The translations under genes and the position numbers were made by a program. The notes beneath the pieces are model-generated. The model worked only from the letters and a program-made list of their open reading frames with translations, did not search any database and was not told the origin of the DNA. This document shows, one piece after another, positions 17,701-24,353 of a stretch of 42,156 nt of DNA (position 1 is the first letter of the stretch; each line of letters starts with the position of its first letter). This DNA is from Terripilifer ovatus (lineage in GTDB: Bacteria; Pseudomonadota; Alphaproteobacteria; Rhizobiales; Beijerinckiaceae): NCBI GenBank assembly GCA_029222685.1, contig JARHVB010000016.1, forward strand, positions 1 to 42,156, read 5' to 3'.

Positions 17701-18205
17701 CAACGTGCGCAAATTCAGGAGGGCGCTGCTGCATCTCAGCCAGCATCCCGGAATAGAGACAGAGTTGAAGGACAGTGCCACCCTTAGTCTCACGTGCAAG
17801 TTTAGTGTCGGTCACCTCGTAGGACCAATCCCCAAAGGCGCTGGGAGCGCTGATGCGCCTCAGAATGTCGGCGCGGCCGGCCCAGCGGCCGCTACGCAGC
17901 GAGCCCTGAACAATAATCTCCCGGCCGGCTTTCATGGCGTCCAAAGTTGCGTGGACACTAGCGTCCGTGTTTTCGACGCCTTCAATCGTAATGGCGTCCG
18001 CGCCGTTCGCCCGCAAGTGATCAATGAAGGCCTGCTCATGCCGGAAGCCGCGCTCTCTTAGAATTTCAAGGAGAGGATCCCAACGGGCCGGTTTGGCAAG
18101 CGCACCGTTTGCGACCTGAATATCCAATACGGTCAGATGCGCGCAATTTAGATGACCAACCAAGTCGGTTGCGCTCAGTATTATTTCATCGCGAATTCTC
18201 CTCAT
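14792..18205 (-). CDS. TM0106-type RecB-like nuclease fused to superfamily 1 helicase
   Basis: The 1137-residue protein has three parts. Residues about 1-235 are a RecB-like nuclease with the catalytic 'YEVTDTKL' (129-136) and four cysteines (C21, C216, C219, C225) placed as in iron-sulfur AddB/Dna2 nucleases. Residues about 320-500 are an RNase H/DEDD-like domain with 'DIFFDLEGDP' and 'NQDDC'. The C-terminal half is a UvrD/Upf1-like helicase with Walker A 'QGPPGTGKS' (about 756-764), Walker B 'VVDEAAQM' (about 866), and later 'GTVDKFQGQEA' and 'NVAISRAK' motifs. Length is normal for the family. It probably resects or destroys DNA and is often found in defence islands. It ends 90 bp from the convergent Mrr gene. 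Confidence 0.88.
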   Translation of the reverse strand: MRRIRDEIILSATDLVGHLNCAHLTVLDIQVANGALAKPARWDPLLEILRERGFRHEQAFIDHLRANGADAITIEGVENTDASVHATLDAMKAGREIIVQGSLRSGRWAGRADILRRISAPSAFGDWSYEVTDTKLARETKGGTVLQLCLYSGMLAEMQQRPPEFAHVVAPWTDFVPYSYRTADFAAYFRKAKASIERVTDGQLGPETYPEPNDHCDVCRWSETCDKRRRIDDHLSYVAGISRNQITELRENSITTLAGLAGLPSPMTWKPKRGALQSYEKVKHQALIQFEARESGELRHELLSVQPGFGLCALPAPSPGDIFFDLEGDPFVGEHGLEYLFGYHFRDESGNAVYQADWSFNRAEEKAAFERFVDFVVKRKKAYPDLHMYHFAPYEPAALKRLMGRYASREGEIDDFLRGLVFVDLYGIVRNSLRASVESYSIKRLEAFYGYERVVPLSDANVALASLQAVLELSGDDLISPADRKVVQGYNQDDCVSTEALRNWLETLRSGLESKGTFVPRPAPGQDGPSEAISDRQQRINELVSRLMEGIPVDPAERTEQQHAQWILANILDWHRREDKATWWEHFRLKALSAEELLDERAALSGLKFIEELPKIGRVKMATHRYVFPQQDTDIRADRDLRSVGGDKLGEVVAISTASRTIDIKKTGATADIHPPAVYVHEIIPSKEQAECLLRIGDHVADHGIVGPGAYLAARDLLLRIRPRIKGQSIQNDGETTLDAALRLAENFEAGVLPIQGPPGTGKSHTGARMICAFVKQGMRVGITANSHKVIRNLLDKVLEAADEMELDLCCVQKAKEKEDDLPRLKFVKDNKDLFTKLTSGQCQVAGATGFLWSAAPAQDVLDVLVVDEAAQMSLANVIAVSHAAERLILLGDPQQLDQPTQGTHPDGTGVSSLEHVLGGKQTIDPDRGLFLAETWRMNPPICAFDSELFYEGKLHPVAGCEKQVILSDRSIKGSGLCYIPVEHAGNKSYSIEEAGVVAELVGIILNSNTRWIDRDGIERVVTLNDIIVITPYNAQVFEVLQRYPGVRVGTVDKFQGQEAPIAIYTMATSSHADAPRGMDFLYSENRFNVAISRAKCLALLVAAPEIFEAECKTPRQMQLANAFCRFLEMAEVKTIL

Positions 18206-18389
18206 GTAGCCCTCTCCTGACGATGAAACCGACGCCTGCTTTATTCAAGATCGAATGTATTCGCCGTCAAACATTTCATAGCGACGGAGCGAGACTTTGT
18301 CGCAAACACCTCAACTGATTAGTTAAGGCATTTAGTCACGGCAAGACAAACCACCTACGTGAGTGCTATTAATTGGCGTCGTGGCCATT

Positions 18390-18403
18390 CGAACCTCGGT
18401 TCG
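18390..18403. repeat. Perfect inverted repeat in the gap after exonuclease I
   Basis: CGAACC and GGTTCG flank a two-base centre, in the 265-bp gap between the helicase-nuclease start and the exonuclease stop. It lies on the helicase gene's promoter side and could be a terminator stem for the exonuclease operon or an operator. No T run is present. Confidence 0.25.
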
Positions 18404-18470
18404 CGGCTGCAGCACACAAATTCAGACAAAGCACAGACCGCGAGGTGTTGGGCGAATCCGATTAGTCGCT

Positions 18471-19859
18471 TCAGGCGGCTGCGGGTAGTTGCGCTTGCAG
18501 ATAGGCGCGGTAGCTCGCTAGCAAATCATCGATACCGACTTCAGCCATCAGGATGTCGAGCTCCTGAAGCGTGGCGGCAAAGCTCCGACCCGGCGCATCG
18601 GGCTCAAGGCCTTGGAGGCGTCCCCAAATCGCGCGATCCATCTGCTGGCGGGTTTCGGGGTCCAGAAGATCGGGCCGTTCGAAGTAGATCAGTCTCCGGG
18701 CTAGCTTCTTCAGCCGCGCGTCCTGAAAGCGATCAATGAGCGCCAGCCGATCCTTCCAAGCCGCAGCATGGAATCTTTGACAGACGTCCGCGTCCCAATC
18801 CTGAATGAAGGAATCATAAATCTGGAGTTCGACGTATTTGGACTTCGGCCAGATCATTTCCGAGGCGACGGCAGCCGAAACCAGCCGCTGAACAAACAAC
18901 GTATCGCTGCGCGCATTGGCGGCTGTACACTCCAAATCTGCCTCGGCGAAACCACCGAGGAGGTCTTGATCTAACTCCCAAAGCTCCGCCAGGATGGGTG
19001 AACAGTTGGCCTTCATCCGCAAGATCGGTCCGTCGGGTTTCGCGATCTCTATCATGAGCTCCGCCTGCGTCATCCGCCGCAGGGCGTTCAAGTCTGCGGT
19101 TAGATCCAGGCAGTAGCGCACATTTTTGTCGGTAGGTTTGAACCCGATCGCTGTCACCGCGTGAACGTCCTGGATGCCACGTTTGAATTCGAAGACCGCG
19201 AATGTGTCGTGCTCCGCAATGAACTCCAGGACGGCTGCCTTGTTCGAGAAGCGCATGAAGCTCGACCAAAGAACCGGCGCCTCGGCAGCAATTAGCTGGC
19301 ACAACGCCAAAGTCGTTGCTACGTCGGCCGCGGCGGTGTGCGACCGACCTGGATCAATGCCGTTGGCTTGCGCAAGGTCGGTGAGCCGGAAAATCCGTCG
19401 CCCGTACTGATCGCGCACGGATTTTAGCACGTCGGGCCGAAGGGTCCCCACGACTCGGGCAAGCTTCAGCAAGTCACCTCGCGAATTGCCGTTCATGTTG
19501 GTCACGAAGATCGGCGGCCGAAGCGATTCATAGAAGGCCTGGCGCAAGACCTCGTCGTCGTAGCTGATCGAGTTGAAGCCGATAAACATTGACGGAGTCC
19601 AACGGACCATCGTCTCATGAATGTCGCCCAGCATCGCGTCGTAGGACGGCCGCCGCGAGTCTACCAAGTTTGCGTAACGGGCGCCGGTCACGTGAAGTGC
19701 ACCGGGAGACGGCAAAATGTGGGGCCGGAGCCTTCCCTCGAACTCGACCCTCTCCACGATGGTCAGGCTCTCATCGGTCCGCACCGCGGCAAACTGCAGA
19801 ATCTGGTCGAAACGCTTCTTCAAGCCCGTGGTCTCAAGGTCGTAGATCACGAACCCCAT
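18471..19859 (-). CDS. Exodeoxyribonuclease I-like (SbcB-type) DEDD 3'-5' exonuclease
   Basis: The 462-residue protein begins 'MGFVIYDLETTGL', giving D7 and E9 of the DEDD active site. 'FIGFNSISYDDEVLRQAFY' supplies the second Asp motif and 'HTAAADVATTLAL' the final His and Asp. After the exonuclease domain (1-190) come regions matching the SH3-like and helical domains of E. coli ExoI (475 residues), so the protein is full length. ExoI digests single-stranded DNA 3' to 5' in repair and recombination. It starts 9 bp after the stop of the ImmA gene, so it is the third gene of the XRE-ImmA operon. That is an odd place for a housekeeping exonuclease and suggests recruitment to a regulated island function. 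Confidence 0.87.
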   Translation of the reverse strand: MGFVIYDLETTGLKKRFDQILQFAAVRTDESLTIVERVEFEGRLRPHILPSPGALHVTGARYANLVDSRRPSYDAMLGDIHETMVRWTPSMFIGFNSISYDDEVLRQAFYESLRPPIFVTNMNGNSRGDLLKLARVVGTLRPDVLKSVRDQYGRRIFRLTDLAQANGIDPGRSHTAAADVATTLALCQLIAAEAPVLWSSFMRFSNKAAVLEFIAEHDTFAVFEFKRGIQDVHAVTAIGFKPTDKNVRYCLDLTADLNALRRMTQAELMIEIAKPDGPILRMKANCSPILAELWELDQDLLGGFAEADLECTAANARSDTLFVQRLVSAAVASEMIWPKSKYVELQIYDSFIQDWDADVCQRFHAAAWKDRLALIDRFQDARLKKLARRLIYFERPDLLDPETRQQMDRAIWGRLQGLEPDAPGRSFAATLQELDILMAEVGIDDLLASYRAYLQAQLPAAA

Positions 19860-19868
19860 CGACCGCCC

Positions 19869-20387
19869 CTAGCTTCGCTGAACTCGGAACTGCAAGGCTG
19901 TGGCACTGACCTTAAACTTCTTGGCCAAGGCCTGAACAGCCTCTTCATCTTCCAAGTCAAGATCGTGGCCTACGAGAGCGGCAGCCAACAGCGGCTCGGG
20001 CATCAGAAGTTCGGCAGCGAAATTATTCGCTTCGATCTCCTGGTCGTCGACGCCCTCGGACGACAGGCTGTCGCGCCTCAGGCTGCCTTTGTCGACGTGC
20101 ACACCACTAGCCTCTAGCACAGGACGATGGAGGAGAATGTGTCCAAGTTCATGTGCCAGCGTGAACCTTTGGCGGGTCGAGGAGTGAAGGGAGTTAACGC
20201 CGATTATCGGCTGGCCATCCTTTATAAAGGCCATTCCCGAGAGCTCGCCGTCGAAGGGACTGTACTGCACGACCACGCCCGCCGCCCGCACGATGCGGTC
20301 AAGCGGAACAGGCGCAGCGCGTACCCCGTGCTCCTGAATGAGGCGCAGTGCAGCCGTGCGGGCCTTGGCCTTGTCTGCCATCGTCAA
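19869..20387 (-). CDS. ImmA/IrrE-family metallopeptidase
   Basis: The 172-residue protein carries the zinc-protease motif HELGH at 79-83 within 'FTLAHELGHILLHR', and 'EANNFAAELLMPEPLL' provides the downstream zinc ligand helix, as in ImmA/IrrE (formerly DUF955). In ICEBs1 and phage-like elements ImmA cleaves its XRE repressor partner after DNA damage, which derepresses the neighbouring genes. Here the partner is directly upstream: its stop overlaps this start (ATGA at 20384-20387). By analogy the pair would switch on the exonuclease and possibly the divergent ubiquitin-like operon. That regulatory role is inference; the enzyme family is clear. Confidence 0.9.
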   Translation of the reverse strand: MTMADKAKARTAALRLIQEHGVRAAPVPLDRIVRAAGVVVQYSPFDGELSGMAFIKDGQPIIGVNSLHSSTRQRFTLAHELGHILLHRPVLEASGVHVDKGSLRRDSLSSEGVDDQEIEANNFAAELLMPEPLLAAALVGHDLDLEDEEAVQALAKKFKVSATALQFRVQRS

Positions 20388-20713
20388 CGTTTCCCGGCCG
20401 ATTGCACAAAGCGCTGCACTAGCGCGTGTTGCTGCTCGCTCAGCGGGCTGCCGTGTGTAGTAATCGGTTGGACGTCATCGGAGAATTCGAAGCTCGCAGG
20501 CACGAGTTCGAGAATGGACGCGCAGCCTAATGCGTTAGCCAGCCGAAAGACGTTATGCATCAGGACCTTCTGGCGACCGGTTTCCATATTCGCCAGTGAC
20601 GCGCGCGTCAGCCCTATCTGCGCGGCAACCTCGGCCTGGGTGCGCCCGCGATCATTTCGAAGGCGCGCGACGTTTTGGCCAAGCTGGCGGTAAAGTTCCA
20701 TGTCGTCGTCCAT
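20384..20713 (-). CDS. XRE-family helix-turn-helix repressor, ImmA partner
   Basis: The 109-residue protein has a Cro/C1-type HTH at about 10-65 ('LGQNVARLRNDRGRTQAEVA', 'GLTRASLANMETGRQ'). The remaining helical tail is the probable ImmA cleavage or dimer region. It begins the XRE-ImmA-exonuclease operon. A TTGACA (minus strand, 20748-20743) lies close upstream and overlaps an inverted repeat, so the repressor probably controls itself. The spacing puts transcription start close to the ATG, and no clear Shine-Dalgarno is seen, so a leaderless message is possible. Confidence 0.9.
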   Translation of the reverse strand: MDDDMELYRQLGQNVARLRNDRGRTQAEVAAQIGLTRASLANMETGRQKVLMHNVFRLANALGCASILELVPASFEFSDDVQPITTHGSPLSEQQHALVQRFVQSAGKR

Positions 20714-20741
20714 AGAATCTGAATGACCAGTTCACTGCGAG

Positions 20742-20760
20742 ATGTCAATAGGGCTGACAT
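20742..20760. promoter_or_regulatory. Candidate XRE operator 1 (ATGTCA-7-TGACAT)
   Basis: A perfect inverted repeat, ATGTCA (20742-20747) and TGACAT (20755-20760) with a 7-base spacer, lies 29 bp upstream of the XRE start. Its left arm contains the TTGACA -35-like element for the minus-strand operon. This is a textbook position for autorepression by the XRE protein. Confidence 0.5.
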
Positions 20761-20761
20761 T

Positions 20762-20778
20762 TTTGTGCTTATCACAAA
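20762..20778. promoter_or_regulatory. Candidate operator 2 (TTTGTG-5-CACAAA)
   Basis: TTTGTG (20762-20767) and CACAAA (20773-20778) form a perfect inverted repeat with a 5-base spacer, immediately next to operator 1 and between the divergent XRE and multi-ubiquitin genes. Its sequence differs from operator 1, so it may bind a different protein or serve as a lower-affinity site. Confidence 0.45.
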
Positions 20779-20785
20779 CATTATA

Positions 20786-20811
20786 AGTCAAATATGTGCA
20801 TGTAGTTGACT
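20786..20811. promoter_or_regulatory. Candidate operator 3 / promoter region of the ubiquitin-like operon
   Basis: AGTCAA (20786-20791) and TTGACT (20806-20811) form an inverted repeat with a 14-base spacer. The right arm could also serve as a -35 box for the plus-strand operon starting at 20886. Its half-sites share TGACT/TGACA with operator 1, which favours recognition by the same XRE repressor. Confidence 0.35.
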
Positions 20812-20885
20812 AAAATGTGAGTCGCTGTCATCATCATTGTCTCGGGCCACATCGCGGCCTTGAACCCAAGAAAGGGAAACTACAG

Positions 20886-21593
20886 ATGACCCTGCGCATC
20901 CCCCAAGATGAGAACCCACTCGACGGCGGCGCCACCGGCGTCTTCACGGTCGAACTCGGCGACGAAGCCTTCCGGTTCCGCCGTGTACCTTTCGACGACC
21001 GCAAGGTGGTCGGCGCCCAGATCGCTGCAGCCGCGGGCGCCCATCCGATCGAGGAATTCGTCATCCTGCACCACCTGACCTCTGGCGAGCTCGAGTCGAT
21101 CCGCCCCACCGAATCCCTCGACCTTCGCGAAGAAGGCGTGAAGCGCTTCTTTGTCGTGCGCGGGGACGACCTCCACCGGTTCACCGTGGAAGGCCTGTCG
21201 ATGGAGTGGCCGAAGGGGAAGCTGGCGGCCAAGCACATCAAGTTTCTGGCCAAGGCCAGCGAGGACCGGGTGCTCGTGCTCGATAGCGCAGAGGGCGATA
21301 TCGTTCTTGACGACGACGACCTCGTAGACCTTTCGGCCAACGGCGTAGAGCGGCTGTTGCTGCGTCGTCTCCCCAAGATGGTGACCGTCTACTATAAGGA
21401 GGCGCCCTTCGAGCTGGAGCGCGGAATCTACACCACCGAGCAGTTGGTCGCGGTGTTCTCGGCGCCCGCCGGGTACCTCCTCGACCTGATTGAGCGGGAT
21501 GGCGAGTTCCGCGAGCTCAAGGCAGGCGAGCGCATCAAGATCCGCGAGGGCCTAGAATTTTCTTCGCACCCGCCGGCAGGGCACTCGTCGTGA
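20886..21593 (+). CDS. Multi-ubiquitin protein (three beta-grasp repeats)
   Basis: The 235-residue protein consists of three similar beta-grasp units at about 17-85, 86-160 and 163-226. Each begins with a strand such as 'GVFTVELGDEAFRF', 'KRFFVVRGDDLHRFTVEG' or 'KMVTVYYKEAPFELERG' and contains a turn leading to an 'I.E.LVI/LVL'-like strand. This is the architecture of the prokaryotic multi-ubiquitin family, found with E1, E2 and JAB genes. The C-terminus is 'HPPAGHSS', with one Gly three residues before the end and no free Gly-Gly, so trimming by the JAB protease would be needed. The ATG has AGGGAA about 10 bases upstream. The stop overlaps the next GTG start. Confidence 0.87.
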   Translation: MTLRIPQDENPLDGGATGVFTVELGDEAFRFRRVPFDDRKVVGAQIAAAAGAHPIEEFVILHHLTSGELESIRPTESLDLREEGVKRFFVVRGDDLHRFTVEGLSMEWPKGKLAAKHIKFLAKASEDRVLVLDSAEGDIVLDDDDLVDLSANGVERLLLRRLPKMVTVYYKEAPFELERGIYTTEQLVAVFSAPAGYLLDLIERDGEFRELKAGERIKIREGLEFSSHPPAGHSS

Positions 21594-21922
21594 GGGATCC
21601 GGTGTCAGAACTGCACAAACTGCGCCGAATCTGCCGCCTTGCCGAACTCCATGAAGATGGAGGGCAGCCGCTCGTCCATCTTCCGGAGTTGCGGGTCCAG
21701 CACGCGGGCGGAACGGAGATGGTCGAAGGGCTTCTCTGCCCTCGCCCTCACGGCGGGTATGTCTCTCGGCTGTTCCTCTCGAAGCCCTTCGCCAATCGTG
21801 GACAGAACTGGACCACGCATAGTCTGCTCGGGCGTACGTGGCACACCATGTCGTGGAATGGTGTCGACCCTGAGCTACCGTGGGATGAGATCCTCGGCGC
21901 CCACATGAGGCCGCTGCAATGA
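21590..21922 (+). CDS. E2/UBC-like partner of the multi-ubiquitin system
   Basis: This 110-residue protein starts at GTG 21590, overlapping the upstream stop (GTGA), and its own stop overlaps the JAB gene (ATGA). 'LLCPRPHGGYVSRLFLS' (about 48-64) and 'NWTTHSLLGRTWHTMSWNGV' resemble the degenerate E2-like families encoded beside prokaryotic multi-ubiquitin, E1 and JAB genes. Cys50 is the most plausible thioester residue. The protein is short for a UBC fold, and the match is from memory of motif shape, so the E2 role is mainly argued from position between ubiquitin-like and JAB/E1 genes. Confidence 0.65.
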   Translation: MRDPVSELHKLRRICRLAELHEDGGQPLVHLPELRVQHAGGTEMVEGLLCPRPHGGYVSRLFLSKPFANRGQNWTTHSLLGRTWHTMSWNGVDPELPWDEILGAHMRPLQ

Positions 21923-22434
21923 AGGTGCATCTGAAGATCAACGGCTATCTGCTCGACACAGTCCGCCGAGACCTCGACCGACCGCACGCCTTCGCTTATG
22001 AGCGCGTTGGCTTCTTCACGGCCGGCGCGACAGACCTTGGTGACCGGCTGCTCCTGACGATACGAGGCTACATGCCGGTCGCGGACGAGGACTACGAGTT
22101 CGACCGCAGGGTCGGGGCCAAGATCGGTTCGTCAGCGATGCGCAAGGCGGTGCAGTCAGCCTACCGACCGGCAGCCGCGCTGTTGCATGTCCACACGCAT
22201 GGTGGCCGGGGCAAGCCCGGGTTCAGCGGTGTTGACTTGAACAGCGCCAATGACTTTGTTCCCGGCTTCTTCGAAACCACGCCACGCATGCCGCACGGTC
22301 TGCTGGTTCTCAGCGACAACTCCGCTCACGGCCTCCTGTGGCTCGCAAGCGATCGGCCCCCAGTGATCATTCACGAGTTCTTGCGGATCGACGCACCTCT
22401 GCGGCGCGATTGGGGGTCGTATGTCCTGGCTTGA
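21919..22434 (+). CDS. JAB/MPN+ (JAMM) deubiquitinase-like metallopeptidase
   Basis: The 171-residue protein has the complete JAMM zinc site: Glu28 in 'FAYERVGFFTAG' and 'HVHTHGGRGKPGFSGVD', giving H92 and H94 with S103 and D106 (HxH-x8-SxxD). It is a stand-alone catalytic JAB domain of usual size. In such operons it trims the ubiquitin-like precursor or removes it from targets. It overlaps the upstream E2-like gene by 4 bp and the downstream E1 gene by 14 bp, so all four genes are translated together. Confidence 0.9.
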   Translation: MKVHLKINGYLLDTVRRDLDRPHAFAYERVGFFTAGATDLGDRLLLTIRGYMPVADEDYEFDRRVGAKIGSSAMRKAVQSAYRPAAALLHVHTHGGRGKPGFSGVDLNSANDFVPGFFETTPRMPHGLLVLSDNSAHGLLWLASDRPPVIIHEFLRIDAPLRRDWGSYVLA

Positions 22435-23347
22435 AAGGCAAAGCTTCCTCGGGATCGACAGCGACACACGCCTAGCAGCGACAACCGTCGGCTTGGTCGG
22501 TCTGGGTGGCGGCAACTCGCACGTGGTCCAGCAGTTGGCTCATCTCGGCATCGGCAGCTTCGTCCTGCTAGACGACGACATCATCACATTGACCAACCTC
22601 AATAGGCTGGTCGGCGGCACCGTGGAGGACGTCAAGGCCGCACGCCCGAAGGTGGAGATTGCCGCTAGGGTAATCCGCGCGATAAACCCGGACGCCCAAA
22701 TCGTGATGCGGTGCGCCAAGTGGCAGGAGTTCGGCGAGCTTCTAAAGGGTTGCGACATCATTGTCGGCGGCCTCGACCATGTCGGCTCGAAGGACGAACT
22801 CGAGGCCCTATGCCGACGCTTCATGATCCCTTACATCGATATGGGTATGGACGTGACGCCGTTACCGGGCGCAGGGCAAAGCTTGGTCAGCGGCCAGGTC
22901 GTGTTATCGATGCCAGGCGAACCTTGCTTGCGATGCTTGCAGTTGATCACGGAGGAGCGGTTGAAGGCCGAGGCGCAAAGGTACGGCAGCGCTGGTAGCA
23001 GGCCGCAGGTCGTTTGGCCGAATGGTTTGTTGGCGTCCACAGCCGTAGGTCTCGTAGTCCAGTTGCTGACCCCCTGGATGGAAACCCCGCCCCGAACAGC
23101 ATACTTCGCCTACGACGCTAACCTCGGGACGATCGGCCCCTCCGATCGCCTCGCGCGACGCCGCGGCAAGCCATGCCCTCACTATCCGGCCCACGCTGTC
23201 GGCGACCCGATGTTCGATGTACGCCGATACCTCAAAGGGCTGGAACAGCGACTGATCCACGATGCACCGCCCCGGTCGAGCGAAGCCAGCGTGTTGTGGA
23301 TCGGTCAGCTCTTGTCATGGATCCGACGCCTGTTCCTTCGAACATAA
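22421..23347 (+). CDS. E1-like ThiF/MoeB-family adenylyltransferase
   Basis: The 308-residue protein has the nucleotide-binding 'VGLVGLGGGNSHV' (23-35), the acidic 'LLDDDIITLTNLNRL' (49-63) with the Arg62 finger used in ATP activation, and 'DIIVGGLDH' after the Rossmann core. C169 and C172 ('CLRC') with a later 'KPCPHYPAH' could form a structural zinc site. It would adenylate the C-terminus of the multi-ubiquitin protein and pass it to the E2-like protein. It has only the one adenylation domain and no fused E2 or JAB. The last 20 residues are hydrophobic and basic ('WIGQLLSWIRRLFLRT'), which may associate with membranes. Confidence 0.9.
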   Translation: MSWLERQSFLGIDSDTRLAATTVGLVGLGGGNSHVVQQLAHLGIGSFVLLDDDIITLTNLNRLVGGTVEDVKAARPKVEIAARVIRAINPDAQIVMRCAKWQEFGELLKGCDIIVGGLDHVGSKDELEALCRRFMIPYIDMGMDVTPLPGAGQSLVSGQVVLSMPGEPCLRCLQLITEERLKAEAQRYGSAGSRPQVVWPNGLLASTAVGLVVQLLTPWMETPPRTAYFAYDANLGTIGPSDRLARRRGKPCPHYPAHAVGDPMFDVRRYLKGLEQRLIHDAPPRSSEASVLWIGQLLSWIRRLFLRT

Positions 23348-23482
23348 AAAGAAAAACGTAGAGCGCGGAGAGATTAACCCGCTCAAGGCAACTGTCGACC
23401 ATTGGATGCTGTCGAATAGTCGCAAAGAGATCGATAACTCAATTTCAGGCTTATTTTAGGACCTGAGCGAAGCCTAGTGCTC

Positions 23483-23500
23483 GTGTGCCACTCGGCACAC
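23483..23500. repeat. Strong hairpin in the gap between the E1 gene and the DUF3489 module
   Basis: GTGTGCC and GGCACAC pair perfectly around the loop ACTC. This is the only structured element seen in the 321-bp gap 23348-23668, which otherwise contains no convincing gene. No T run follows, so it may be a terminator stem, an operator or a recombinase-related site. Confidence 0.4.
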
Positions 23501-23668
23501 CGCTGGTTTATCGTGCAAACAACTGCTCGACTTCTCTCACCAACAGAGCGGTACTGGGTCGAGAGACGACAGCCGACGTGGATGCTGGTGTCCTCCAACC
23601 CCGTTGATCGCTGAGGCATCGCGGGGTCGCATCAGTGCAGCGCTGTGCTGCTATTGATGGAGAACACA

Positions 23669-24349
23669 ATGGCGAAGTTGAGCGATACCCAGATGAAGTT
23701 CTTGTCCGTCGCGGCCGGCCGCGAAGATGGTGCAGCAACTCTTCCCAACGGCCTGCCGAAGGCCGCTGCAACCAAAGTTGCTGCGAGCCTGATATCCCGC
23801 AAGCTTATACGGGAGATCCGCAGCAAGCCTGACATGCCAGTCTGGCGGACTGACGATCAAGGTCGCTCGATGAGCCTAGTGCTGCTGCGGGCTGGCAAAG
23901 AAGCAGTGATGGAGAACGCAGCCGGCGAGACGGACGATGCTTCGAGCAACGCGAGCGATCCCGAACCCGCTATCGAAGGAGCAACACCGACAGTCACTGC
24001 TGACGGCCCCCCTTTGCTTGAGGATGCGGCCCAGTCGGAAAGTCAAACGCAAGTTGCAACTGCGCCCACAACGACGACCGAGGGGCTCGCAGATGCAGAG
24101 CCTGCAGAAGCAAGCTTGGTAGGATCGGCGCCTCGCGCAGGCACGAAGCAGAAGCTGGTGATGGATATGCTGGCAGCTCCGAACGGCTCATCGCTCACAG
24201 CTCTGACTGAAGCAACCAATTGGCTCCCACATACTACCCGCGCGGTGATCACCGGGCTGCGTAAGCGCGGCTATATCATCGAGCGGAAGCGCGCGGACGG
24301 GATTACAACGTACCGCATTGTCGAAGGCGAAGGTGCTGAGGCGGCCTGA
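23669..24349 (+). CDS. DUF3489-domain protein
   Basis: The 226-residue protein has an N-terminal winged-helix-like part ('LSDTQMKFLSVAAGREDGAA', 'KVAASLISRKLIREI'), a long acidic, Ala/Thr/Glu-rich linker (about 85-155), and a C-terminal DUF3489 domain ('TKQKLVMDMLAAPNGSSLTAL', 'WLPHTTRAVITGLRKRGY'), which is an HTH-like fold. ATG 23669 is preferred over upstream starts because GGAG lies 6 bases before it. In alphaproteobacteria this family commonly precedes DUF2924 and serine recombinase genes, as here. A role as DNA-binding accessory or regulator of the recombinase is plausible, not proven. Confidence 0.87.
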   Translation: MAKLSDTQMKFLSVAAGREDGAATLPNGLPKAAATKVAASLISRKLIREIRSKPDMPVWRTDDQGRSMSLVLLRAGKEAVMENAAGETDDASSNASDPEPAIEGATPTVTADGPPLLEDAAQSESQTQVATAPTTTTEGLADAEPAEASLVGSAPRAGTKQKLVMDMLAAPNGSSLTALTEATNWLPHTTRAVITGLRKRGYIIERKRADGITTYRIVEGEGAEAA

Positions 24350-24353
24350 TCCG

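Noticed and set aside
18375..18410. GGTTCGAA-like string resembling a tRNA T-arm and a possible att copy
   Set aside because: On the minus strand it reads GAGGTTCGAATGG, but the flanking bases do not pair as a T stem and do not match tRNA-Gln or tRNA-Pro 3' ends.
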